The notes under the pieces: generated by a model
What the model saw: only the letters and a program-made list of their open reading frames with translations
Told to the model about the DNA's origin: nothing
Database searches by the model: none
Part shown: piece after piece, positions 61,101 through 64,000 of the stretch
Layout: each line of letters opens with the position of its first letter
Numbering within the stretch: position 1 is the stretch's first letter
Translations under genes and position numbers: made by a program
Assembly: GCA_030847615.1 (NCBI GenBank)
Contig: JAUMIR010000005.1
Location: forward strand, 63,701,001-63,765,000
DNA: 64,000 nucleotides
From: Gambelia wislizenii
Taxonomy: Eukaryota > Chordata > Lepidosauria > Squamata > Crotaphytidae
Direction: 5' to 3'

Positions 61101-63572
61101 GCCCCTTCCCCCCTTCGCCCCTGTGATCACCACTGTGGCAGGGCCATGGTGGGAGTGAAGGGAGAGTGATCTAGCCTCCTCCCCTTCCCCCTTCATCCCC
61201 ATGATTGCCGCTGCAGCAAGGCCATGGCTGGAGTGAAGAGAAGAGAAATCTAGCCCCTTCGCCCTTCGCCCCCGCGATTGCCACTGCAGTGGGGCCATGG
61301 CAGGGGCGAAGGGAGGCAGAGGAGTGATCATGACCCCCCTTCCTGAAGACTGCTCCTGTTGCCATGGCGGGGGGGAAGGGGGAAGGGGAGGAGGCTAGAT
61401 GGCGCCCAGGATGGCATTCACTATTATCCATGGAATTCGCCATCTGTGAGGGGGGGCAGAACCAATCCCCCATGGATACAGGGGTGCTACTGTATTTCAT
61501 TTGTGATCATTCTTTATGAAGCAAGGTTAGATGATTGCAAAGAGATCAAAACTTTGGGGACACATTAACTGATTGATTTGGGGTTTTTTGCTTATCTTTG
61601 GAGAACTTTGGTCCAGTATCCTGTTACCTGTGGGCATTCCCACCACATAGATGCCTTTTGCACCACAATTTCTCCATCCGTTTACCATTCAGACAACCAC
61701 CCCAGTATTACAGTTTGATTTACCAAGTAGCAATGGTTGATTAATTTGATTACATGTTCTTTAATACTAGTAGATATAATCGTAAATGGCAGATATTTCC
61801 CTAAATAAGACCAGGTGTTATTGTCTATATTGCTTTTGAAGTCATTTATCGAAACCTGTCTGACCTCAGTAGACTCAGGGAATTTGGTTTCTAATAGGAC
61901 AGATAGATTGTCGTATTGAATAGATTGTCCAGAATAGATTGTCTTAAGGAAGGCATCCTTAGCATCTCATATATATGTTTCAAACTGACTTAATGGTTTA
62001 TTGATTTGCATTTTTACAGTGTAATTGGAAAGAAAGGGAATGATTTGGTGTATTTGAATCCAGGTGTGTCTTGTATTTTCCAGTTGCTCCTTTAATAGGC
62101 TAGTTTTTTGCTTTTTATTTTGAAAAAAAACCACAGAAAGTCTATAGAGATCTTTTTGTTACAATAGTGGAAATGTTAATAGTAGCATTCATCTCAACTT
62201 GAGAATGTGGAGAATATAAAAATACTCAGCCTGTCAGCACTGAATAACAGGTTAATTTTTTATTATCCTGTAGCAGAGGTAATGATAAATGAATAGCTAG
62301 CTGCCACCTAGGTCATACTGATGCAGGTGGCTGGAAGGCATTTTGCAGCATTCACTCTTCATCTTTGCAAAACAGCAAATTCACCTGTAATTTTCACACA
62401 GTTTAATAGCTGTGGAACTCAAGCTGAAAACATGCATTTTTCTTCATATACAGTATTCCCTTCCATGGTTCAGGTCTTACAGATCTAGCATTCTCACCTG
62501 ATTCCTTTATTGAAGCAATTTATCCAAATATGTCTTTTTGTTTGCAAAAATCCAGCTCATCAAATGCAAGTCTTTATATTGTCTAGTGTTACTCTATCAC
62601 ACAGCTAGCTAGCTAGCTAGCTAGCTAGCTAGCTAATATTAGGTTTCTACTACTGCACATTTAGCCTAGCAACAGTGGTAATGGCTAGTCTTTTTAGCAG
62701 TGGCATAGTTTAGCACCTAGGGACATGTAGCACCAACCCCCCTGCTCCATAGGTTCTCCCCTGAGGCCAAAAGAAGGAGGCAGGCAGCCTGCTGAAGACC
62801 TCAGAGGAATGGGAGGAACCCACTTGCTTCCTCAGAGGAATGGTGGGAGCAGAAACAGAGAGCCTTCTAAGGGGGAAGGATCAGGAGAGTGGTCCTAGTT
62901 GGAAGGACCATAGGATCAGAGGCAGAGGTTCCAGGAGTGAACTGGATGGAAAATACTGGCAGAAATCAGGCAGTACCAGACAGCCTAAAAGCATTAGTTT
63001 ATGAATAAAAAGAAGACAGAAATTAGCGGTATTGTTCAAATTACAATTGCTAAGTTTTTAAGGAATGATGCAAAATGAATAGTTGGTGTAATTGCCAAAG
63101 CCTTGGTGTTTGTGTTTTGCATGTACATTTTAGTACATGAGCAATTGTACTAAATCAAATGGTAACTGTATGTTGATATTTAAGTGCATCACCTATTGAA
63201 GTATGTTAGGAAACCAAATTATGAAAATCATGTTTTGATGCTTGCCCTCTGATAGCTCAGCAAGGTCGTGCAACTCAGACGAAGCCTTACTTGCTCTTAC
63301 CTTCTGTCTTAGATGCAAATTTAAAGGGACACATAGTACTTAAAAGAGGCTATTTTTAAAATTTAGATGTTGATGCTAAGGGTACAGCCGCATAGTAAGC
63401 TAGAGGTCAGTGAAGGTCTACCCATATTACTACTTCTCTGTTTTTACCCTTTTCATCCTGCAGGTGTGAATGGAAACAAATGCTCAGGGACATCAACTAT
63501 TCTTGAGAAATACAAAGTGGGGAAAGTGATTGGAGATGGCAATTTTGCTGTGGTAAAGGAATGCATAGAACG
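25004..63572 (+). CDS. DCLK2: DCLK2 (doublecortin-like kinase 2), partial, five internal exons
   Basis: Joined exons are 25004-25106, 29558-29665, 46935-47029, 60030-60102 and 63464-63572. They encode the end of the second doublecortin domain, a Ser/Pro-rich linker and the start of the Ser/Thr kinase domain, in that order. The family binds and stabilises microtubules through tandem DCX domains and carries a CaMK-like kinase; it is mainly neuronal. Splice phases agree at every junction (1, 1, 0 and 1), so the five pieces form one open frame of about 162 codons. Assignment to DCLK2 rather than DCLK1 rests on recalled paralogue differences: the linker reads [28 protein letters not shown] and CLSPEGVNGN, close to DCLK2. 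The first DCX domain and most of the kinase lie outside the window. Introns here are 4.5, 17.3, 13.0 and 3.4 kb and full of repeats. Confidence 0.93.
25330..25940 (+). mobile_element. DIRS-like fragment, left part (split)
   Basis: 25733-25795 (ACATACCTGTCTCTGTAGTT, GAGTGGTCATCTGTGAAC) is inverted relative to 28436-28505 (GTTCACAGATGACCACTTG, AACTACAGTTGCAGGTATGC). This is the terminal/internal complementary pattern seen in the two other DIRS elements of this intron. No RT or recombinase is readable. The TA-flanked element at 25941-28295 separates the two halves. Confidence 0.5.
26205..26525. repeat. GC-rich minisatellite with hairpin-forming units
   Basis: About two units of roughly 140-150 bp are built from CCAGCCACCCTTCCACCCTC, GAAGCCCCCTCCCT and an inverted pair CAAAGC..GATC..GCTTTGGG. 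A further partial unit lies at 27834-27910. Confidence 0.75.
26535..26620 (-). mobile_element. Sauria-type SINE fragment
   Basis: 'GCAAGATTTGTTCAGAGGGG', 'CTTTGCCTTCCTCTGAGGCT' and 'TGACTTGCCCAAGGTCACC' form the body of the tRNA-derived lizard SINE on the minus strand. The head and tail are lost. Confidence 0.6.
26621..26834. mobile_element. Palindromic hAT-like MITE
   Basis: The ends are inverted over about 80 bp: left TTATCACACTATACTGTTAT then CCACTTTAACTGCTATGGC; the right complement reads nearly the same. The centre has the 'GGGGTTTGTAGTT' / 'AACTGCAAATCCC' pair common in lizard hAT MITEs. No coding. Confidence 0.7.
27190..27240. repeat. (TC)n microsatellite
   Basis: CT-rich simple repeat with one interruption (CTGTCT). 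Confidence 0.9.
27349..27677. mobile_element. 329-bp near-perfect palindrome (foldback MITE)
   Basis: Arms of about 155 bp (27349-27505 and 27520-27677) are inverted copies, differing at roughly ten sites, several of them CpG-type transitions. The ends are GGAGATTTTCAGATGCG / complement of CGCGTCTGAAAATCTCC. The central loop is about 14 bp. No TSD is clear. The GGAGATTTTCA start resembles the TIR of the MITE at 44594, so they may be related. It is non-coding. Confidence 0.85.
27725..27832 (+). mobile_element. LINE 3' tail (L2/CR1 type)
   Basis: 'TTTGCCGCCCTGATCCTGAT', 'GGGAGAGGCGGGATACAAAT', then (AAT)n and (AAC)n, the usual tail of squamate L2-like LINEs. Confidence 0.65.
28296..28505 (+). 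mobile_element. DIRS-like fragment, right part (split)
   Basis: Continuation of 25330-25940 after the TA-flanked insertion. 28436-28505 is the inverted partner of 25733-25795. Confidence 0.5.
28506..30360. other. Intron around the 29558 exon, little else
   Basis: Apart from the exon, 29158-29200 is a short minus-strand SINE tail (GTGCCTTCAAGTTGCCTGCT) and 29690-29860 and 30000-30070 look like minus-strand L2 tails. The rest is unassigned. Confidence 0.5.
29558..29665 (+). CDS. DCLK2: DCLK2 exon: Ser/Pro-rich linker, first part
   Basis: This 108-bp exon follows a TTTACAG acceptor. Its first two bases complete the Glu codon begun in the previous exon. It reads (E)[33 protein letters not shown] and AS, then ends one base into a codon. 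The linker joins the DCX and kinase domains; in this family it is rich in Ser-Pro and basic residues, low in predicted structure and phosphorylated. The donor is GTTTAT, a canonical GT with a weak downstream match (no purine-rich +3 to +5), so read-through or alternative use is possible. Extending past the donor gives a reading frame of about 39 more codons before a stop. Confidence 0.92.
30941..31633 (+). mobile_element. Solo LTR inserted in DIRS A
   Basis: 693 bp starting TGTCATGCCC and ending TTTCGGACA, flanked by the 5-bp direct repeat GGCAC (30936-30940 and 31634-31638). A TATA box, TTATATAAG, lies at about 31282-31290. The related DIRS B (about 40133-40180) shows the uninterrupted site, GGCACTGCTTAGCCCAGAAT. 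The 5-bp duplication fits Gypsy-type or retroviral LTRs; Gypsy is my guess. The strand is set by the TATA box. A 93-codon acidic frame at 30945 lies wholly inside the LTR and is probably chance. Confidence 0.82.
32951..33199 (+). pseudogene. DIRS A reverse transcriptase fragment
   Basis: Reads [20 protein letters not shown] and later [24 protein letters not shown] is the catalytic motif of DIRS-type RT. Upstream sequence from 32770 ([17 protein letters not shown]) continues the RT in another frame with a stop. Confidence 0.8.
33523..33810 (+). pseudogene. DIRS A RNase H fragment
   Basis: [35 protein letters not shown] and [14 protein letters not shown] follow the order of the DIRS RNase H domain, which lies directly after the RT. 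The frame continues in pieces to about 34010 ([19 protein letters not shown]). Confidence 0.8.
34023..34255. mobile_element. Tigger/MER2-like MITE, copy 1
   Basis: Ends CAGTTGTCCCTTC... and ...GAGGGACAACTG, flanked by TA (34021-34022, 34256-34257). Interior motifs GGATACCAAAATCCATGAAT and TGGATACCAAATCC are those of Tigger-derived MITEs. It is inserted in DIRS A. Confidence 0.88.
35141..36495. other. Unassigned intron
   Basis: Mostly unassigned. 35945-36025 has a Penelope-terminus-like piece (GACTTGTGGCACCGTGAAGA, TTTTTAAGGTGCCATAAGAC). Confidence 0.5.
36496..37915. mobile_element. TA-flanked Tigger-like element with inverted GC-rich arms
   Basis: Ends CAGTATGGCCCACATATCCA and complement of ATATGGCAGTCGTACTG, flanked by TA (36494-36495, 37916-37917). 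'GGGTGATACATTTCTGGACT' and 'AAATGAAACCGTGTATACC' are Tigger-like subterminal sequences. The interior has two GC-rich arms in inverted orientation (about 36600-36870 and 37520-37860), sharing CCAGCAG/CTGCTGG and CACCTCC blocks. No transposase. A tRNA SINE lies between the arms. Long ORFs in the arms are compositional. Confidence 0.75.
37186..37497 (-). mobile_element. tRNA-derived Sauria SINE
   Basis: On the minus strand: box A-like CTGGTGGCACAGTGGTTAAA at the head (about 37475-37494), box B GTTCGATTCCAGC (about 37428-37440), the body 'CCGCTCTGATAGCCTTGTGG', and a (AAAAT)n tail (37190-37225). It interrupts the element at 36496-37915. Confidence 0.85.
37918..39019. other. Unassigned intron
   Basis: AT-rich, with no recognised element or exon. 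Confidence 0.5.
39022..39259. mobile_element. Tigger/MER2-like MITE, copy 2
   Basis: Near-copy of 34023-34255 with TA at 39020-39021 and 39260-39261. The C-run of copy 1 is replaced by an (AC)n tract at 39061-39074. Confidence 0.88.
41308..41467 (+). mobile_element. Foldback element copy 2
   Basis: Left arm TTTCTGACGTTTCGCC...GTGGCTGGCATC, then 'CTCTGAAGATGCCAGCCACA', the right arm GGCAAAATGTCAG and a tail ending GCCTTCGACTTCA. It sits in DIRS B exactly where the RT segment is missing. Confidence 0.8.
41762..41937. mobile_element. Tigger/MER2-like MITE, copy 3 (one end lost)
   Basis: Begins inside the family at GATACCAAAATCTGTGG and ends at GAAGGCCAACTG with TA at 41938-41939. It is inserted in the DIRS B recombinase. 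Confidence 0.8.
42880..43045 (-). mobile_element. 5S rRNA-derived SINE, minus copy
   Basis: On the plus strand the complement of the 5S-like head is visible at 42965-43045: GTACTAACCAGGGCTGACTC, GCTTAGCTTCCAAGATC and AGATCTGGTGCC. The SINE body (GGGTTTTCTTAGGCAAGGAA) lies at 42880-42905. Same family as 10798-11025. Confidence 0.82.
43046..44015. other. Unassigned intron
   Basis: No recognised element or exon. Confidence 0.5.
44018..44327. mobile_element. Diverged Tigger-like MITE
   Basis: GATCTGCAGATTCAACCAAC near 44056 and TGTGGATTTTGGTATCTGCA ... CCCCCATGTATACAGGGGGC near 44260-44320 are the subterminal motifs of Tigger-type MITEs in inverted arrangement. Ends are eroded. Confidence 0.6.
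44594..45201. mobile_element. 608-bp TIR MITE (Harbinger-like?)
   Basis: Terminal inverted repeats GGAGATTTTCACACAGGC and complement of GTGTGAAAATCCCC. Flanks share ATA, extendable to CATAG with a shifted boundary, so the target duplication is 3-5 bp. An internal hairpin lies at about 45078-45150 (CCTGTTCCTGCAGCGGAATG / complement). GC-rich, no transposase. Superfamily is uncertain; a 3-bp duplication would fit Harbinger-type. Confidence 0.75.
45205..46451. other. Unassigned intron
   Basis: No recognised element. A short ORF at 45777-46196 has no family match I know and no codon or splice support. Confidence 0.5.
46463..46677 (+). mobile_element. Foldback element copy 3, complete, 11-bp TSD
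   Basis: Flanked by TATAGGAAGAG at 46452-46462 and 46678-46688. Left arm CTTCCTTGGG...GGCTGTGAGGCC...GTTTACTTCTGATG, centre CTCTGAAGATGCCAGCTGCA, right arm GGTGAAACATCAGAAGTAAA ... GGCCTCACAGCC ... CACAAGGAAAATC, end CATCGACTTCA. The arms pair over about 90 bp. Confidence 0.85.
46935..47029 (+). CDS. DCLK2: DCLK2 exon: Ser/Thr-rich linker, second part
   Basis: This 95-bp exon follows the acceptor TTCTTGTTAG and ends at the donor GTATGT (47030). Its first two bases complete a Val codon. The peptide reads [20 protein letters not shown] then [11 protein letters not shown]. The STPKS and SPTSPGS motifs match the conserved linker of DCLK1 and DCLK2, and SFRGLK is the DCLK2 form. The exon ends in phase 0. 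It sits 17.3 kb from the previous exon, across two DIRS elements and several MITEs. Confidence 0.95.
47190..47430 (+). mobile_element. CR1 LINE 3' end
   Basis: CAATGGAATCAGTTGCCTAA, GGTCTCCTTCTTTGGACATC, AAAGAGGCTGGACATCT and GGCCCCTTCCAACTTGATGA are the CR1 3' end in diverged form. Confidence 0.75.
47431..48515. other. Unassigned intron
   Basis: AT-rich, nothing recognised. Confidence 0.5.
48520..49950 (-). mobile_element. Penelope-like element with RT and endonuclease remnants
   Basis: On the minus strand, 49914-49714 reads [27 protein letters not shown], the Penelope RT catalytic region (YIDD). 49401-49165 gives [18 protein letters not shown] linker sequence. 49165-48980 gives pieces of the GIY-YIG endonuclease end (frame-shifted; [18 protein letters not shown]). 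48640-48520 is the usual Penelope terminus (AGCAGCACCTTTGAGACTAA, TGAGCTTTTGTGAATT on the plus strand). Many frame breaks: dead copy. Confidence 0.82.
48961..48982. repeat. (AAAAC)n microsatellite
   Basis: Four to five AAAAC units inside the Penelope remnant. Confidence 0.9.
49951..50925. other. Unassigned intron
   Basis: AT-rich, nothing recognised. Confidence 0.5.
50930..51030 (+). mobile_element. Penelope-like terminal fragment
   Basis: GTGGCAGCACCTTTAAGACT, TGCATGAGGTTTGGTGGATA and CTTCTTCAGATGCAGT match the Penelope terminus. Confidence 0.7.
51075..51150 (+). mobile_element. L2-type LINE tail
   Basis: TGTAAGCCATCTTGAGTCCT then GGCATATAAATAAAATAA. Confidence 0.6.
51182..51240. repeat. 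27-bp tandem duplication
   Basis: GAATTCTAACTCCCATGATG plus CCTCATT occurs at 51182-51208 and again at 51214-51240, with spacer CAGAT. Confidence 0.9.
51520..51583 (-). mobile_element. L2-type LINE tail, minus strand
   Basis: TTTATTTATATCCTGTTTTT and CAGGACTCAAAGTGGCTTAC are the complement of an L2 tail; it abuts the plus-strand L2 end. Confidence 0.55.
51584..52035 (+). mobile_element. L2-type LINE 3' end
   Basis: The segment runs from GAGGGCCTTCTCCGCTGCTG and TGGAATGGCCTGCC through GACGGCTTTAAAAAAGCTGT and CGGATCTTTTCCGGCAGGCT to TTGTAAGCCGCCCCGATTGC, GGGCGGGATAGAAATAAAAT and (ATT)n. This is the complete terminal part of a squamate L2-like LINE, less decayed than the others here. (GTT)n at 51378-51406 lies upstream. 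Confidence 0.75.
52036..52640. other. Intron with minor LINE/SINE scraps
   Basis: 52370-52402 resembles the 5S-SINE head on the minus strand; 52410-52465 resembles an L2 tail on the minus strand. Otherwise unassigned. Confidence 0.4.
52640..54040 (-). mobile_element. Decayed L2 LINE, minus strand
   Basis: Minus strand near 53940-53830 gives [13 protein letters not shown] and [11 protein letters not shown], the L2 RT block around YADD (here YTDD). 53040-52690 matches the downstream coding/3' part as commonly seen in lizards: GGCAGCTTCCTGTAGAGTGT, AGTAATCAAAGTGG and TTTATGGGTCACAACGAGCA on the plus strand. 53060-53740 is not recognised and may be an insertion. Confidence 0.6.
54041..57040. other. 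Intron with L2 scrap and a tetranucleotide repeat
   Basis: 54830-54950 (GGCCATTCCACCACCACAGA, AAAGGCCTTCTCAC) is an L2-like minus fragment. 55648-55690 is (TATC)n with CATC variants. 54050-54075 has CR1-end-like ATTCTAT units. No exon seen. Confidence 0.5.
55645..55692. repeat. (TATC)n / (CATC)n microsatellite
   Basis: About 8 TATC units then CATC units. Confidence 0.93.
57054..57238 (+). mobile_element. Foldback element copy 4, 10-bp TSD
   Basis: Flanked by TCCTCATAGA at 57044-57053 and 57239-57248. Left end GTCAAAGGCTTTCACAGC, arms GGCTGTGAGGCCGTGTTCTA / AGAACACAGCCTCACAGCC, centre GTTTCGCCA...TGGCGAAAC. The right tail is shorter than in copy 3, and the CTGAAGA box is lost by a central deletion. 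Confidence 0.85.
57443..58331 (+). mobile_element. 5'-truncated L1 with 13-bp TSD
   Basis: Flanked by AAGAGTGGAAGTG at 57430-57442 and 58332-58344. It contains the last ~200 codons of L1 ORF2 and a short 3'UTR ending in an AT-rich tail (AATAAAAATATATTAAAATA). The usual 5' truncation of L1 explains the missing parts. Confidence 0.88.
57483..58109 (+). pseudogene. L1 ORF2 C-terminal fragment
   Basis: A 208-codon frame without stops: [43 protein letters not shown] and [15 protein letters not shown]. It matches the equivalent region of the full-length L1 at 18011-18697 (MMRWYLPPVKIAKM, CWKCQEK, HQWWGCKKAKKFW, ARYWK). The C..C...H.WW.C knuckle is conserved. RT and endonuclease are absent. ATG is internal to the original ORF. 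Confidence 0.88.
58345..60029. other. Intron before the 60030 exon
   Basis: (GT)n at 59492-59514 and a G run at 59332-59341. No recognised element. Confidence 0.5.
60030..60102 (+). CDS. DCLK2: DCLK2 exon: linker before the kinase domain
   Basis: This 73-bp exon lies between an ATCTCACAG acceptor and a GTATGA donor (60103). It reads [20 protein letters not shown] then LSPE plus one base of Gly. The SSSNVNG...PEL...C.SPEG pattern is the DCLK2 linker segment just before the kinase. The first residues (IPPNC) differ from the mammalian form I recall, which begins with Gln-Ile-Ser. There is no in-frame CAG directly after an AG here, so the extra Gln is not encoded at this acceptor. The phase fits the next exon. 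Confidence 0.9.
60773..61492. mobile_element. TA-flanked MITE filled by a GC-rich minisatellite
   Basis: Ends CAGTAGCACCC and GGGTGCTACTG, flanked by TA (60771-60772, 61493-61494). Subterminal CCAACCGTGGATTCAGTTAT and CCCCCATGGATACAGG are Tigger-like. The interior is a tandem array of about six units of roughly 74-76 bp (60950-61380). No transposase. Confidence 0.82.
60950..61380. repeat. ~75-bp GC-rich minisatellite
   Basis: Each unit carries GATYTAGCCYCYTCCCC, a GCNGCAG-like block and GGGCCATGG; the GCCATGG blocks recur at about 60998, 61070, 61143, 61220, 61294 and 61362. Several overlapping ORFs here on both strands are by-products of the composition. Confidence 0.88.
61495..63463. other. 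Intron before the kinase-start exon
   Basis: No recognised element except (AGCT)n at 62603-62634. Confidence 0.5.
62603..62634. repeat. (AGCT)n self-complementary microsatellite
   Basis: Eight perfect units of a palindromic tetramer. Confidence 0.96.
63464..63572 (+). CDS. DCLK2: DCLK2 exon: start of the protein kinase domain
   Basis: This 109-bp exon has acceptor CATCCTGCAG and donor GTAAGC (63573). After completing Gly it reads [20 protein letters not shown] then [15 protein letters not shown] and the first two bases of Arg. IGDGNFAVV is kinase subdomain I, the glycine-rich ATP-binding loop; [11 protein letters not shown] is the conserved entry to the CaMK-type fold. The catalytic Lys, HRD and DFG motifs are in later exons outside the window. 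Confidence 0.96.
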
Positions 63573-64000
63573 GTAAGCAATTCATTTGCACTCGATTGCA
63601 GCTTTTAAAAAACTATGCACTGAATATATACTGAAAAATTATTGCAATCTCAGGAACAGTCAGGTGTTGTTGCTATATCTTTTGCTTTTATGTTTTATAT
63701 TTAACACTGATCAATGTCCAAATTATGTCCATGGCATAAATATTTTTGCCATTTACCAGTAAACATTGAAGGCTCACAGGTGACCTTGGAAAAAGGCAAA
63801 AAAAGTTACGATGCTAGACAGATTTTACTAAGGCATGATTTGGGAGAATTTGGAAAGGTTCTGTCAGGACTGTTTCTTAGAAAACTGCCAGAATCTGCCG
63901 CCTGCCACAGCAACTCTACATAGTTTTTGTAAAGAGAATATTTTAACATGTGTTTGTATGCTTCTGCTTGCCTGTGTCCCTGTGTTTTTTCAGTCATATC
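63573..64000. other. Intron after the kinase-start exon
   Basis: No further DCLK2 exon: the next kinase segment (ending in the catalytic Lys) is not found. Confidence 0.6.

Noticed and set aside
60827..61331. Several overlapping Gly/Pro/Ser-rich frames
   Set aside because: All arise from the ~75-bp minisatellite, on both strands.
60950..61380. CRISPR-like array
   Set aside because: Units are head-to-tail minisatellite copies without unique spacers, in vertebrate DNA inside a MITE.
63714..63923. A further DCLK2 kinase exon
   Set aside because: The peptide (LEKGKKSYDARQ...) does not match kinase subdomain II and no acceptor/donor pair fits the phase-2 donor.

Overview
This is vertebrate genomic DNA, almost certainly from a squamate reptile (lizard or snake). 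Two things point there. The only host gene is an amniote-type doublecortin-like kinase. The repeats are a squamate mixture: 5S rRNA-derived and tRNA-derived Sauria-type SINEs, CR1 and L2 LINEs, lineage L1s, Penelope-like elements, DIRS elements with inverted termini, and Tigger/mariner-like MITEs. The species cannot be read from the window.

The whole window appears to lie inside one plus-strand gene, DCLK2. Five coding exons are supported by protein match and splice sites: 25004-25106 (end of the second doublecortin domain), 29558-29665 and 46935-47029 (Ser/Pro-rich linker), 60030-60102 (linker) and 63464-63572 (start of the kinase domain, glycine-rich loop). Their reading phases join without a break. 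Upstream exons (first DCX domain) and downstream exons (rest of the kinase) lie outside.

All else is intron, shaped by nested transposons. 1-1640: a decayed L2 with a SINE inside. 1.6-10.8 kb: quiet AT-rich intron with two Penelope-type terminal fragments. 10.8-16.7 kb: a 5S-derived SINE, a decayed CR1, and two inverted copies of another LINE 3' end. 17258-24336: a full-length minus-strand L1 with a perfect 17-bp target-site duplication. 25.3-28.5 kb: a DIRS fragment broken by a TA-flanked GC-rich element that itself holds a hAT-like MITE and a 329-bp near-perfect palindrome. 30.4-35.1 kb and 39.6-42.9 kb: two DIRS elements, the first split by a solo LTR. 36.5-37.9 kb: a TA-flanked element with inverted GC-rich arms and a tRNA SINE. 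44.6-45.2 kb: a TIR MITE. 48.5-49.9 kb: a Penelope RT/endonuclease remnant. 51.1-55.0 kb: L2 pieces. 57.4-58.3 kb: a 5'-truncated L1. 60.8-61.5 kb: a TA-flanked MITE filled with a GC-rich minisatellite.

The most unusual recurring signal is a family of four foldback elements (about 14.2, 41.3, 46.5 and 57.1 kb). They carry a hammerhead-ribozyme-like core and, in two copies, 10-11 bp target-site duplications. No clear new multi-gene system was found, and no RNA gene, CRISPR array or second host gene is supported.
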